The notes beneath the pieces are model-generated. The model was given only the letters and a program-made list of their open reading frames with translations, searched no databases and was not told where the DNA came from. Of a stretch of 64,000 bases of DNA, positions 21,401 to 28,380 are shown piece after piece. The position numbers and the translations under genes were made by a program. Every line of letters begins with the position of its first letter. Within the stretch, counting starts at the first letter, position 1. The DNA comes from Temnopleurus reevesii (Eukaryota > Echinodermata > Echinoidea > Temnopleuroida > Temnopleuridae), in assembly GCA_036244855.1 (NCBI GenBank), contig BQKZ01000330.1, positions 42,118-106,117 of the forward strand, given 5' to 3'.

Positions 21401-22600
21401 GGTCGAGGAGGCAGAGACAGAGGTAAGGACGGTCTTTGAAGGGAGAATAAACTTTAATAAATTTTCCGTGGAGGATAGATTCTTTTCTGGTTCCAACCTT
21501 TCAAGATGATGTATCTTTTGGATAGCTTAAATCTTGTTTTACATGGATGTAGAATGCAAAAACTTATCCTCACTAAAAACTTCTGAAAACGCACAACTAA
21601 ATATCTACCATGCAAATTACAATTCTTTGGTCACCTGGTATCACTAAAAAGTTGTGAATGATGGGATCAATTGACTATATTCATTGTTCATTGCTTTATA
21701 GTGATAGAAGGTTACCAAAGAATTCTTACCTCCACTGTATATACAAAAGTTAAATAATGGTTGTATAACATTAAAAATATGTATTTCGAATTAAATCTCC
21801 CTTCTTTATAAAAAAAAAATAGAATCTAAGATAAAAGAAACTTTGAGAATACAATGAAAAGTTAGTGGTTGTTGAAAGGGTAATTTTTTTCTGCACAAAT
21901 TGTTAAAATGCTTTCGATTTGTCACTATATTCAAAGTGTCTGTTTTTTGTTGTGACATCTGGCCAAGATCATGAAATGTCAATCAAAATGTTTTTCTTTT
22001 TTACATTTTAATTTTATATGCTTTCATCGTAAAACACTCTTGTCACAATAATGTCACACGATTGGTGTCATACAACCATTTCTACAAGGTCCCCTTGGAG
22101 AACATTGCTTGCTCTGAAGGCACTGGGAGCATAAGGGACGATAGTCTTGGACAAAGTAAACAACCTCCATTCAAGCATTAACAATTGCTAGATGGACACA
22201 AAAGAAACGCCAATCCTTCTTGTACGTTGGAAAAATGTTGAACACGATTCACACCTGGGACTTTCTTTTGTGGTTATGAAGCTACTGCATATGCTTGAAT
22301 GAATTTGTTTACTTTGTCCTCAGTCCTTTGTCCCTTCTGCTCCAGTGAGGGGCTTTCCTGTTTGAATAGAAGCGCGGAAGCAACCCGATTGAACGCGACT
22401 CTTTGTTCAGTTAACAGTTAACTGTCTCCAAACATAGAGTTGTGTTGAATTGTGTTCAGTTGCGGGTTTCTATGTGACTGGGGCATAGACAAAACATAAT
22501 AATGATGATAATAATCCCAATAATTATAATCTATTTTATTTTGTTGTTTATCATTTCTGCAGGCGGTCGCGGAGGAAGAAATCGCGATTCACAATACTAG
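1246..22600 (+). CDS. EIF3C: Eukaryotic translation initiation factor 3 subunit C (eIF3c), 5' partial, 14 coding exons
   Basis: Core subunit of the eIF3 complex, which in the cytoplasm binds the 40S ribosome and assembles the pre-initiation complex. The CDS joins 1246-1352, 2331-2475, 4202-4464, 5855-5951, 8215-8327, 10265-10388 (or its copy 11931-12054), 13863-14055, 15259-15455, 16592-16717, 17346-17496, 18523-18766, 20099-20252, 20960-21422 and 22563-22600. All junctions are GT/AG and phase-compatible, giving 2415 nt and 804 residues plus stop. Landmarks are an acidic N-terminal segment, the conserved eIF3c core starting at EKPKMFAK, the motif [11 protein letters not shown], the PCI domain ([25 protein letters not shown]) and an RG-rich tail. 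Compared with the roughly 913-residue human protein, about 220 N-terminal residues are missing to the left. Identification is by recognised family sequence. The exon chain is inferred from splice sites and reading frame, not from transcripts. Confidence 0.96.
2331..2475 (+). CDS. EIF3C: EIF3C exon 2 (charged linker)
   Basis: The acceptor is ATTTTCCCCAG and the donor GAGAAG|GTAAGA. The exon encodes a lysine/arginine- and glutamate-rich stretch ([18 protein letters not shown], then [17 protein letters not shown]). Composition and order match the charged linker that precedes the eIF3c core. It enters with 1 nt completing a Lys codon and ends in phase 0. Confidence 0.9.
3261..3400 (+). repeat. 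About 140-bp interspersed element with a hairpin (copy 1)
   Basis: GCATCCAATTAAGCCGGCTA, then ATCACACATTGACTGCATTG TGTGATGG (hairpin), GGTGGTATAGTGGTGCATAG and CTTCCTCTTGTATCCTAGCT. Copies are at 6781-6922 (+) and 48872-49021 (-), nearly identical. TGGTATAGTGG resembles a pol III box A, but no proper box B follows, so a tRNA-like promoter is not claimed. Confidence 0.85.
3916..4114. mobile_element. MITE with CATAGCTGCCAAC terminal inverted repeats
   Basis: About 199 bp with perfect 13-bp inverted ends (CATAGCTGCCAAC / GTTGGCAGCTATG), flanked by a 6-bp repeat ATTTAT on both sides. Other copies are at 9928-10100, 11594-11766, about 19210-19352 (3' part) and 50325-50522. The interiors share ATTACTAATTTTGGCAAC and CATTTCAATGTA. 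The duplicate at 11594 belongs to the 1.6 kb assembly repeat. Confidence 0.85.
4202..4464 (+). CDS. EIF3C: EIF3C exon 3 (start of conserved eIF3c core)
   Basis: The acceptor is GTGCATCACAG and the donor GAAGT|GTAAGT. The exon encodes [17 protein letters not shown], then [12 protein letters not shown], and ends [18 protein letters not shown]. This is the most recognisable N-terminal core block of eIF3c. A MITE begins 24 nt after the donor. Confidence 0.95.
4488..4797. mobile_element. TTAAAGGGGAA MITE beginning 24 nt after the EIF3C exon 3 donor
   Basis: The ends are TTAAAGGGGAACCAACTCC and GGGTCGGTTCCCTTTAA. It carries a nested stretch beginning GGGCCCTGTAACATAAAGG that belongs to another MITE family (see 27373). 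The internal ATTCATAACTTTTGAATGG is shared with the elements at 7611 and 24617. Confidence 0.75.
5855..5951 (+). CDS. EIF3C: EIF3C exon 4
   Basis: The acceptor is TTTCATTCAG and the donor CTCAAT|GTAAGT. The exon encodes [18 protein letters not shown] then [13 protein letters not shown], matching the eIF3c block after the KPxxW motif. Several decayed copies of its 3' half and donor follow in the next 730 bp. Confidence 0.95.
6040..6765 (+). pseudogene. Array of at least five decayed partial copies of EIF3C exon 4 (3' half plus donor)
   Basis: Copies of the segment GAGAACCTGACNGAAGAC...GAATGTCTCAAT end at about 6111, 6229, 6399, 6589 and 6681; a further trace of the exon lies near 6740-6760. 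Donor positions are GTAAG (6112, 6590), ATAAG (6230, 6400; lost) and GTATG (6682). Flanking intron sequence such as GATATTTGATGA and CCTTTGAAAAAGGTCTCAG is repeated with them, so the unit is exon end plus intron. None has an acceptor. Not predicted to be spliced. Confidence 0.85.
6781..6922 (+). repeat. Hairpin-containing interspersed element (copy 2)
   Basis: Near-identical to 3261-3400, directly after the exon 4 echo array in the same EIF3C intron. Confidence 0.85.
7109..7150. repeat. (ATT)n microsatellite
   Basis: About 13 perfect ATT triplets in the EIF3C intron between exons 4 and 5. Confidence 0.95.
7611..8187. mobile_element. TTAAAGGGGAA MITE ending 27 nt before EIF3C exon 5
   Basis: 577 bp. 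The ends TTAAAGGGGAATTACACCC and GAGTGTAGTTCCCCTTTAA form inverted repeats of about 25 bp. An inner foldback pairs GGAGAACTCTTTATTCACTT with its complement near 8002-8022. The element reaches almost to the poly-C tract of the acceptor. Confidence 0.82.
8215..8327 (+). CDS. EIF3C: EIF3C exon 5
   Basis: The acceptor is a run of twelve C followed by AG; the donor is GAAAG|GTAAGT. The exon encodes [18 protein letters not shown] then [19 protein letters not shown]. It matches the RVRGCILTLVERMDEEFTK block of animal eIF3c. A MITE ends 27 nt before this exon, so most of the branch-point region is transposon-derived. Confidence 0.95.
9785..9915 (-). mobile_element. 5' part of a tRNA-derived SINE
   Basis: The minus strand reads CGCCTTTTAACCAGAGGATC, then GTAGGTTCGACTCCC (box B), CTTCAGCGAGAAATGTATCC and CCACCCAGGTGTGA, aligning with the SINE at 26101. 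It recurs at about 11450-11580 within the assembly duplication. It is not a functional tRNA gene: only the 3' half of a tRNA fold is present. Confidence 0.75.
10265..10388 (+). CDS. EIF3C: EIF3C exon 6 (copy 1)
   Basis: The acceptor is CTCTTTCAAG and the donor TACAAG|GTCAGT. The exon encodes [20 protein letters not shown] then [17 protein letters not shown]. It lies in a 1.6 kb block repeated after a single N. The second copy (11931-12054) differs by two synonymous changes. The exon is 124 nt, so using both copies would break the frame; only one can serve in a given transcript. Confidence 0.93.
11931..12054 (+). CDS. EIF3C: EIF3C exon 6 (copy 2, probable second haplotype of the same exon)
   Basis: Same acceptor, donor and peptide as 10265-10388, with GAAAAC in place of GAGAAT. 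The most likely explanation is that two alleles were joined head to tail in the assembly. Confidence 0.75.
12752..13862 (+). pseudogene. Array of four decayed upstream copies of EIF3C exon 7 (acceptor plus exon start)
   Basis: Copies of the exon 7 start, GCATGACTATGAGAAG, occur at about 12752, 12972, 13395 and 13622, before the intact exon at 13863. Spacing is 220-240 bp; one gap is about double. Each later unit repeats a pyrimidine tract (CTTCCTTTTTCCTCATCTTC), then ACATAG, then the first 25-35 codons. Copy 13395 has a stop (GAATAAGAG). Copy 13622 is open for more than 60 codons but runs into intron-derived sequence and has no donor. These look like relics of tandem duplication at the acceptor. 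Confidence 0.88.
13863..14055 (+). CDS. EIF3C: EIF3C exon 7 (charged, low complexity)
   Basis: The acceptor is TATTACATAG and the donor AAGCAAG|GTAAAG. The exon encodes [20 protein letters not shown], then a Glu/Lys-rich run ending [10 protein letters not shown]. It corresponds to the variable linker after the YYK motif in eIF3c. It is the only copy in the array with the 3' half and a donor, and it continues in phase into exon 8. Confidence 0.88.
15259..15455 (+). CDS. EIF3C: EIF3C exon 8
   Basis: The acceptor is AATCCTTGTAG and the donor ACACAG|GTGAGT. The exon encodes [18 protein letters not shown], then [20 protein letters not shown] and [16 protein letters not shown]. This is a very well conserved eIF3c block ([10 protein letters not shown]). 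Two partial copies follow downstream. Confidence 0.96.
15530..15898 (+). pseudogene. Two partial copies of EIF3C exon 8
   Basis: Copy A (about 15530-15655) reproduces the last 41 codons with an open frame ([20 protein letters not shown]) and a changed donor (CACAG|GTAACT), 200 bp after the original. The only upstream AG is in a weak context (CCAAACTAG). Copy B (about 15720-15890) is badly decayed: it keeps [10 protein letters not shown] and GATATACCCACCCAG|GTATAC but lacks about 20 bp in the middle. Neither has a convincing acceptor. Confidence 0.85.
16054..16591 (+). pseudogene. Three truncated upstream copies of EIF3C exon 9, each with a good acceptor
   Basis: Copies start after acceptors at 16054 (CTTTCTCAG), 16231 (CCTCTCCAG) and 16415 (CCTCCCCAG). 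The intact exon starts at 16592 (CCTCCCCAG). Spacing is 177, 184 and 177 bp. All three end after the codons for LLDI or its equivalent and then read into a stop: GATATTTAG in copies 1 and 2, and GATATTAAGTACATGATGC then TGA in copy 3. Copy 2 has an internal deletion. No copy has a donor. Copy 3 is otherwise intact. Confidence 0.9.
16592..16717 (+). CDS. EIF3C: EIF3C exon 9
   Basis: The acceptor is GTCCTCCCCAG and the donor GCTCAG|GTATGT. The exon encodes 42 residues: [18 protein letters not shown], then [16 protein letters not shown] and RAKELLAQ. It matches [11 protein letters not shown]...[20 protein letters not shown] of animal eIF3c nearly residue for residue. It is the fourth and only complete member of a four-copy array. 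Confidence 0.97.
17346..17496 (+). CDS. EIF3C: EIF3C exon 10
   Basis: The acceptor is TTATTGCTCCAG and the donor GGCTT|GTGAGT. The exon encodes [20 protein letters not shown], then [20 protein letters not shown] and [10 protein letters not shown], matching the [24 protein letters not shown] block of eIF3c. A second, diverged copy lies at 17832-17972. Confidence 0.96.
17500..17830 (+). repeat. (GGTGAT)n/(GGTGGT)n simple-sequence tract
   Basis: About 330 bp of GGTGAT, GGTGGT and GATGAT triplet variants lie between EIF3C exon 10 and its second copy. The long open frames here (poly-Val/Met on one strand, poly-His/Thr on the other) are products of the repeat and are not genes. Confidence 0.95.
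17832..17972 (+). pseudogene. Second copy of EIF3C exon 10, reading frame intact
   Basis: The copy encodes [20 protein letters not shown] then [19 protein letters not shown] and keeps the donor GGCTT|GTGAGT. From the CAA codon (17837) on, it differs from exon 10 at 12 codons, 7 of them synonymous, with no stop or frameshift. No pyrimidine-rich acceptor precedes it; the upstream sequence is GTGAT/GATGAT repeat. It could be an old duplicate, a diverged haplotype, or a mutually exclusive exon with an unrecognised acceptor. The last is the least supported. Confidence 0.75.
18008..18210 (+). repeat. (GGT)n tract
   Basis: About 200 bp of near-pure GGT/GTT triplets. They end directly in a fragment copied from EIF3C exon 11. 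Confidence 0.95.
18213..18260 (+). pseudogene. Fragment of EIF3C exon 11
   Basis: About 46 bp (CCACCAGCTGTGCCTCAGCG and on to GACCCTGATTGGT) copy the exon 11 segment encoding [13 protein letters not shown]. The fragment is sandwiched between the GGT tract and a GAT tract. It has no splice sites. Confidence 0.85.
18261..18480 (+). repeat. (GATGAT)n microsatellite
   Basis: Imperfect GAT/GAA triplets run up to about 40 bp before the EIF3C exon 11 acceptor. They give spurious acidic or poly-His frames on both strands. Confidence 0.95.
18523..18766 (+). CDS. EIF3C: EIF3C exon 11 (start of PCI region)
   Basis: The acceptor is CACTTCTTCCAG and the donor ACAAG|GTATGC. The exon encodes [20 protein letters not shown], then [19 protein letters not shown] and [20 protein letters not shown]. 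This matches the RRRMISKQFHHQLRVGERQ and [17 protein letters not shown] blocks of eIF3c at the start of the PCI domain. Confidence 0.97.
19868..19992. mobile_element. CCCGGAAGCAACAC MITE
   Basis: The inverted ends ACCCGGAAGCAACACAATTC and GAATCGTGTTGCTTCCGGG flank AAGACTCTTTG / CAAAGAGTCG, about 125 bp. A diverged copy is at 22368-22490 and a partial one at about 43115-43195. Confidence 0.75.
20099..20252 (+). CDS. EIF3C: EIF3C exon 12 (PCI winged helix)
   Basis: The acceptor is TTCTTCTTACAG and the donor CTTATG|GTAAGG. The exon encodes [20 protein letters not shown], then [20 protein letters not shown] and INEELM. It forms the helical/winged-helix core of the PCI domain, the module that holds eIF3 subunits together. 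Confidence 0.97.
20718..20900. repeat. AACCTTGTTATTATGAGG interspersed repeat
   Basis: The phrases CTTGTTATAATGAGA, TTTGGGACCAGAGAAATTATC and AAAATACAAAGAGATGGGACC recur here and at 24534-24620, 25270-25370, 25900-25940 and 42460-42555 in both orientations. Type unknown. Confidence 0.65.
20960..21422 (+). CDS. EIF3C: EIF3C exon 13 (PCI end and RG-rich tail)
   Basis: The acceptor is TTATCGCCAG and the donor AGACAGAG|GTAAGG. The first 45 or so residues ([31 protein letters not shown]) match the end of the PCI region. About 100 residues follow of Arg/Gly-rich sequence with DNRY, YNREGG and tandem RGRDGGG units (21-bp DNA repeats at about 21335-21415). The human protein has only a short RGGYRQQQ-type tail, so this extension is large. 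RGG tails usually bind RNA and are methylated on arginine; that is family knowledge, not shown here. Confidence 0.95.
22121..22347. mobile_element. ACTGTGAG-family MITE in the last EIF3C intron
   Basis: The ends CACTGGGAGCATAAGGGACG and GTCCCTTCTGCTCCAGTG, with inner TTGGACAAAGTAAACAACCT matching AATTTGTTTACTTTGTCC in inverse. About 227 bp. Confidence 0.7.
22563..22600 (+). CDS. EIF3C: EIF3C exon 14 (C-terminus and stop)
   Basis: The acceptor is TCATTTCTGCAG. The exon encodes [12 protein letters not shown], then TAG, continuing the RG tail in phase with exon 13. It is too short to find except by phase and RG composition. Confidence 0.9.
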
Positions 22601-23517
22601 ACGAGCCTCATGAAAACAGCTATCCATACTTGTACAAATTCTCCAGATTTGCTCCGTTAATTCCATCATGTTGCCAACCTTCCAAGATATTCACGAGGAT
22701 AGAAATTAAAAGGTGAATCAACAAACAGCTGAACAGAACAAAGGGTGAATCATGGAATAGCTGAACCAAATAATTTCTCATGAGAGAAAGCATGATAACC
22801 CAAACCATACATTTTCTCGCACATTTTCCTTCATAAGGAAATGTGTGATTTAGCCGTTTGGTGATTTACATTTTAATTTCTATCCTCATGCACAATCCGG
22901 ATCATTGGCAATCCTGTATGCTTTAGCTTGGACTTTGATAGTAAATTCCAAATATCTGTTTAGCTGTTAGAAAGAATATTGTATTTTAAATATCATGATT
23001 ATTAAAGCTAATCCTTCATTAGATATTCAATGAAAGATATCTATAATATTCTTGTACTTCAACGGTCAAGGTTTATGTGTTTATTTCCTGAGATTACAAT
23101 CTGAGATGACCAATTATTGTTATTATTATTATAGTTCATGATCCGGCAAACAAAAACAGGACAGAAATTAAGTCTTAACTTATCTCTGATGAATTGTTAC
23201 ATCAAAATGAAGCACAAAGGTCAGATGACTCAGTCAGGAAATTGTTACATTGGCGATTGCCTACTTCTGACTCCTTTTGAAAAACTGGGTAACAAATAAG
23301 TCTACACACCACTTTAGTCAATAAGGGCATTGGAATATCTCAGTTCAGTTGCATGCCGAGTAGAAGGTAAGGTAAGCCGAACCCATTGTATGTTTTTTTA
23401 TTTTTATTTAATTCATTTAAATTATGATCATGAACTCTTTGGGGGTCAATGATATTATACATTACATCAAATGTAAACAGATTGAGGAAGTCATTCAATC
23501 TTTTGAACACAAATAAA
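22601..23517 (+). other. EIF3C: Likely EIF3C 3' UTR
   Basis: AT-rich sequence follows the stop. An AATAAA at 23512-23517 could be the poly(A) signal, but several similar hexamers exist in such DNA and none is proven. The region includes a MITE-like element at about 22670-22920. Confidence 0.35.
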
Positions 23518-23603
23518 TTACAGAAGTGAAATTATAATCAACAATTTTATTTGGGTTTTGTTGTTTGTGTCATAGCTACATTATGTTTTATTACAAATGA
23601 CAT

Positions 23604-23777
23604 CCTGGATGGTGTTTCACCAAGATCAGAAAGACTTTAAGAACAACTTGAAGATCGACTGGTATCCGTTCGTTCGCGTAATGGTTCACATTATTACGCG
23701 CATTCAGCGCAAGATCTGATACCAGTCAAATTTCAAGTCGTTCTTTAAGTGTTTATCTTGGTGAAACACCTCCCTGG
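23604..23777. mobile_element. GGTGTTTCACCAAGAT palindromic MITE
   Basis: GGTGTTTCACCAAGATCAG at the left and TTATCTTGGTGAAACACC at the right are inverted repeats that continue inwards (AAGATCGACTGGTATC / GATACCAGTCAAAT). Other copies are at 9308-9467 (with its duplicate), 7200-7410, 2605-2690 and 42580-42640. Confidence 0.8.
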
Positions 23778-24616
23778 AATATAAAAAGAAAATCTAACTG
23801 ATAGCAGACCCAAAAAAAAACACAATGTATGTCAGTGTCCCCAGGATGCCGAGTTAGAGTGACAAGTCGCACACGAGGTGCGTGAGCGCCAACTCGCTGG
23901 AATCCGCTTGAAATTTGGCAATTTTTAATACGCTGTGTGTGAGTGATCAACGAGGCAACGTCACAGTTTACTATGACTGCTGTACGGGTGATGCAGGTCT
24001 GATATAAGTTTCAAAGAGCTTGTTTTGAGCCACACTCGAGTTCACTATGAGTAAGAAGAGCTTTGTACAAGAATTGAGAGTTTATGATAAGTTCAATACT
24101 TGGCCTTCTGTGAGTAGGTACAAATTCCGCAAGTATTCCAGATTTTTAAAACTCTGTAAGGGGTGTTGTTCAAAATTTGCAATTGATCGCAAATTGCAGT
24201 TGATCAGAACGTGCCATATCAAAATCATTGTTTCATGCACGTCTTGTTAAATGCGCATACCGTACGCGAATGAAAATGTACATTACAATTTATAAAGTTG
24301 CAGTTGATTCTGAACAACACGTAAGAGTTTAGTGCAAGTTTCTGAGAGTTGCGAGTTATCACGAGCTCTGGCAAGTGCCCTTGTCGTCATCTAGTGATCA
24401 ACGCATGGATCCTAAAACCCAGTCAGGCTCTTTGTGTGAACTGTCTGTGTGTGAACGTCCCTATTTACTGATGCATATGGACTAGTCTTGATTTATCATG
24501 TGAAACGTTCAATTTTTAGAATACAATACAGGCTAACCTCATAAAGAGCACTGATATAACGAGCTCTCATTATAACAAAGTGATTTTCTTGGTCCCATCC
24601 CTTTCTATTCTATTGT

Positions 24617-25145
24617 AATCGGACGACCGGTTCAAAAGTTATGACTTTTCAAAGTCACAGGGATATGACGATCCTTACCGCTCATGGGGATCCGTGCGAT
24701 CGGCAAATTCGACGGAATCCATGACGTCATGTCGGACAACTCCTCATTCACTCTGTATACAAATTTTCACCTTTTCTCTTTTTTTTTTCGGAAAATTAAA
24801 AAAAATGACAATTTTCGGCTGGGGTATAGCATTTCTGTATTGATTATGCATGTATTTTGAGAAGAATGATGTTGCAACCGTACTCTATATTTTATATTAA
24901 TCCATTTTTAAAAATTCTATGTACAAAGTGAATGAGGAGTTGTCCGACCTAACGTCACACATTCCATCGAATTTGCCGATCGCACGGATCCCCATGAGCG
25001 GCAGTGATCACCAAAACTCTGTGACTTTGAAAACTCATAACTTTTGAACGGTCTGTCCGATTTTGCTCAAATTTTCAGTTTGTTCATCTGATTTTTCTCC
25101 ATTCAATGAGAGTAGGATAATTCCAAAGGCTGGTTCTCCTTTAAG
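24617..25145. mobile_element. Foldback element with about 150-bp inverted arms
   Basis: The left arm (about 24617-24775) and right arm (about 24905-25066) are inverted copies. For example CCGATCGCACGGATCCCCAT on the right pairs with ATGGGGATCCGTGCGATCGG on the left. The spacer is about 130 bp. The right edge GGTTCTCCTTTAA resembles the TTAAAGG family; the left edge is replaced by another repeat. Confidence 0.8.
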
Positions 25146-26100
25146 AACGATTTGGCAAAAAGTGATCAGCGTCATAAAGCCGTTCATTGAGGCACGTGTA
25201 GACATGACTGGTGAACCATTCCTGCATTGAATGACTCATATGTCGCTGTGTGAGCCCCTGAGCAACTTAGTTACAGGGGAAGTTGACCCTAGATAACTTT
25301 CCAGGTCCCATCTCTTTGTATTTTATCGTATTTTGGCCCTGATATAATAAGGTTTCAATATTAACTCTTTCACTCAGAATTTAGTTTCCAAATTTCCCTA
25401 TATCTATATGGAATAAAATGAACAAAATTATGGGAAAATATGAAATACATAGGGAAAGCATTGTAAGTTTTTGCTTTGTGTTCAAAAGTATATCAAAGTA
25501 TCAATATTCTTTATCCTTGAGATCTCCCCTATATACATCCCACTCAGCAAGTCTATGAACAACTTCTTCTGCGGTAAAATACTGTTTTTCTCGCGCAGCA
25601 CGACTTGCACTGGGCGCTGCCATAGTTCAATGTCTTGCTGTACGCAACACGTTTGCAATAGCATTTCACACTCGCTGCCGTCTTTTTTCAGACGGAGAGC
25701 TGCTACCATCGGCTCGAAACTAGGTCGCAGATCATGCAGATTAGCGTAAGGTACAGTATGTGCAAGCTACATTGGTGGATCCCCGTATATCCTTGTTTGT
25801 TTACAGTGACGTCAGCAAGCCGTTGAGAGCGGCTTATCATACAAATGTATTTTTAACGAGCCGCTCTGAGCGGCGCGCCGTAGCGAAAGAATATTTCTCC
25901 GGTCCCACCGACCTCGCTATAATGACGTTACACTGTTCTCCAATAAAAGAAGAATAATCTGAACAGCACATTAAACAAGAATGATTAAAATTGGTTAATG
26001 AGTTAGGAAGCTACACCCAATGTGTATCACTATTCACTCTGCAACACTGATGACATACATGTACATATCCATTTTCCAATTATACTCAAAGGTGCCACAA

Positions 26101-26392
26101 TGCGATGAAATTTCCTTAAATGGTGAGAAAATTGCAACTTGCTTTTCAACCCGAGGATCATAGGTTCGAATCCAACCCAAGGCATCAATTTCCTTCAGCA
26201 AGAAATTTATCCGCATTATGCTGCACTCAACCCAGGTGAGGTAAATGGGTACCGGTAGGAAAAAATTCCTTGAATGCAGTGAGAGCCGAATGGTAGCCAT
26301 GCTATAGCCGGGTAATAATGCACAAAGCGCATAGAAACACTTCGTATTAAGCGCTATATAAATGTTGTGTATAATTATTATTATTACTTATT
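26101..26392 (+). mobile_element. tRNA-derived SINE
   Basis: The head resembles a tRNA 3' half: CTTGCTTTTCAACCCGAGGA followed by pol III box B GGTTCGAATCC (26163-26173). A body follows with CTGCACTCAACCCAGGTGAG and GGTAAATGGGTACCGGTAGG. The tail has AAGCGCTATATAAATG and (ATT)n. Box A is degraded. This architecture is typical of widespread invertebrate SINEs. Confidence 0.82.
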
Positions 26393-26629
26393 TCAACAAG
26401 CACCTCACAAAAATGTCTGAAATCAGGAAATTTCATAAAGAGTGTCATCTCTGCATATTGTACATGGAATTTCACATTTTCTCATGGGCTAAATTTTCTA
26501 TACCCTTGAGTGATGTACATGTACATGTATGTAAAGGAAAACGGCTTTCAACATAATGTATGTCCATAGGCATATTGATAGTTTCTTTTGATCCTCATCT
26601 TACTTTGAAGGAATAATTATTCCTCGAAA

Positions 26630-26760
26630 TGCTTGAGCACTGGTGGCGACGAGCTAAAGCCAGGGTAATAACGCAAATCGCCTTGAGCACTCCGCAGTAG
26701 AGTGGAGACGTGCACTATATAGATAAATTGCACGTATTATTACAGGGTATTATTATTATC
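26630..26760 (+). mobile_element. SINE 3' fragment
   Basis: Contains CGCCTTGAGCACTCCGCAG, GTGCACTATATAGATAAATT and a final ATTATTATTA run, the tail of the same kind of SINE as at 26101. Confidence 0.65.
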
Positions 26761-27372
26761 ATGTCACACAAAGAAAAAAAATCCAGCATAAAAGACCATT
26801 AGTGTTACACAGCATGTCACATTGTTTTAATATTGAAGCAAAACACAGGCTGATTGATTCATTAAACATGACATATTTGTGATTTCTAAGATTATTTACA
26901 CAAAAGAAATTATAACATAGATACACTTGCGCTTCTTTGCTTTACACATATAGGCTAAGTTTTCATAGTTTTACACGGATATATGCAAATAAGATTATTT
27001 TGTCCCTATTTATCTCCTTCAAAAAATGCTCATGTAGAGATTTACAATACATGTACTTTGCATACCCACAAGTTCTTCTTGACATCGATTTGCACCACAT
27101 TTGAATAAATTTACAACTCTTCAATAAGTGAGCACATTTAATGTGACCAAGTAGGTCACATATTTTCATATTCAATATAATATCTTCCATATAACATTTG
27201 AGTTAAGCCATAAAACGGAGGTGCCAACTGTTACGGATTTCGCACGAGGTGTATTTTCATATGGGGGCTTTTGTCACAAGAGACTGGCAGAGAGCATGTT
27301 TATTGTTTTCATGTTTTCTCTCACTTTTGTTCAGCTGGTTATTCACATTTTAATTTTGCCTTTGCATATTCT

Positions 27373-27501
27373 GGGGCCTGTAACATAAAAGAGATACAAT
27401 AAATTTTGCAATTAATCGTATCTCTACGGTACATGTTTTTCCATAGACTTACAATAAATATTTATCGTAAGTTTCATTGCATCTTTTATGTTACAGGCCC
27501 C
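27373..27501. mobile_element. GGGGCCTGTAACATAAAA MITE, 129 bp
   Basis: The inverted ends GGGGCCTGTAACATAAAAGA are identical over 20 bp. A second copy lies at 48631-48762 in a LIS1 intron, and a nested diverged one at about 4508-4650. Confidence 0.85.
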
Positions 27502-28020
27502 TGGAATGGCTGGCATCTCTGTATTACAGTGATGATGACAATGTCTTTTGTTATACCATAGGGATGGTTCTGAACAATTGTATTTCATGTGAGGCCTCCA
27601 GAAGTGCCGACAGAAGCTGGGACACCAATGGTTAGTAACTGATGTGATTGCTGGTGCCCAGTATGCCTTACATTTTTTAGGACCTGTTCCTGTCAAAAAG
27701 TCTTTTGACGTAATGCGCCAGTTTTCAAATGTTAATTTTCCCTTGTTTACCATTAGGAGTCATTCATCGTATATACAGTCAACATTGCCTAAGTCAACCT
27801 TGCATACATGTAAGTCGAATAAACAACAAAATCAAAGATCTTTTCAAGTCCCTTCCATTGTTTTCACCTCTCGTAAGTTTAATTTTTCCAAGTCAAACCT
27901 ATTTGTCCAGTCCCGACAGATTCGAATAACACAAGGTTGACTGTATTAATCAGCAACAGGATGTGTGGCTTTTTAAAAAAGATCTATATTCTCCATTTTG
28001 TTATTTCTTTTTTTTTTCTG

Positions 28021-28105
28021 CTCTGTATAAAGCGCATAGGGACATGCCATGGCTATGTTTCATGCGCTATATAAGAACTGATTATTATTATTATTATTGT
28101 TTTTT
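28021..28105 (+). mobile_element. SINE tail
   Basis: CTGTATAAAGCGCATAGGGA, then CATGCGCTATATAAGAACTG and (ATT)n, followed by a T-run. It matches the SINE 3' end. Confidence 0.65.
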
Positions 28106-28380
28106 TTTTGTCCAAGAGGCATATTTTAATGAGATAGTGGTTACTTTAAAGCAAACTTAATTCCTTTAAAATCTCCCTGATTAAACTGAAGTTTTGTTTT
28201 GTAGATTCATTATTCCAACAAACGTAATGCAATCCAAAGAGTGATGGAAACTCATTTAATCCTCCCCAAAATTGTAAAATTGCATAACAAATCTATTGCA
28301 TTATTTATTCATTTTTAAAATTCTTCTTTGTTGGTTTGAAATGTATTAGAGTAAAAAAAAAATAACTGTGCCCATCCAGT

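Noticed and set aside
21095..21509. Overlapping 130-residue frames on both strands at the EIF3C tail
   Set aside because: They are shadows of the RG-rich exon 13, whose frame is fixed by splice phase and by similarity upstream.
25482..25709. 75-codon minus-strand frame that looks somewhat protein-like (RPVQVVLREKNSILPQKK)
   Set aside because: Could be a fragment of a transposon protein, but no motif can be named and there are no supporting flanks. Left unannotated.
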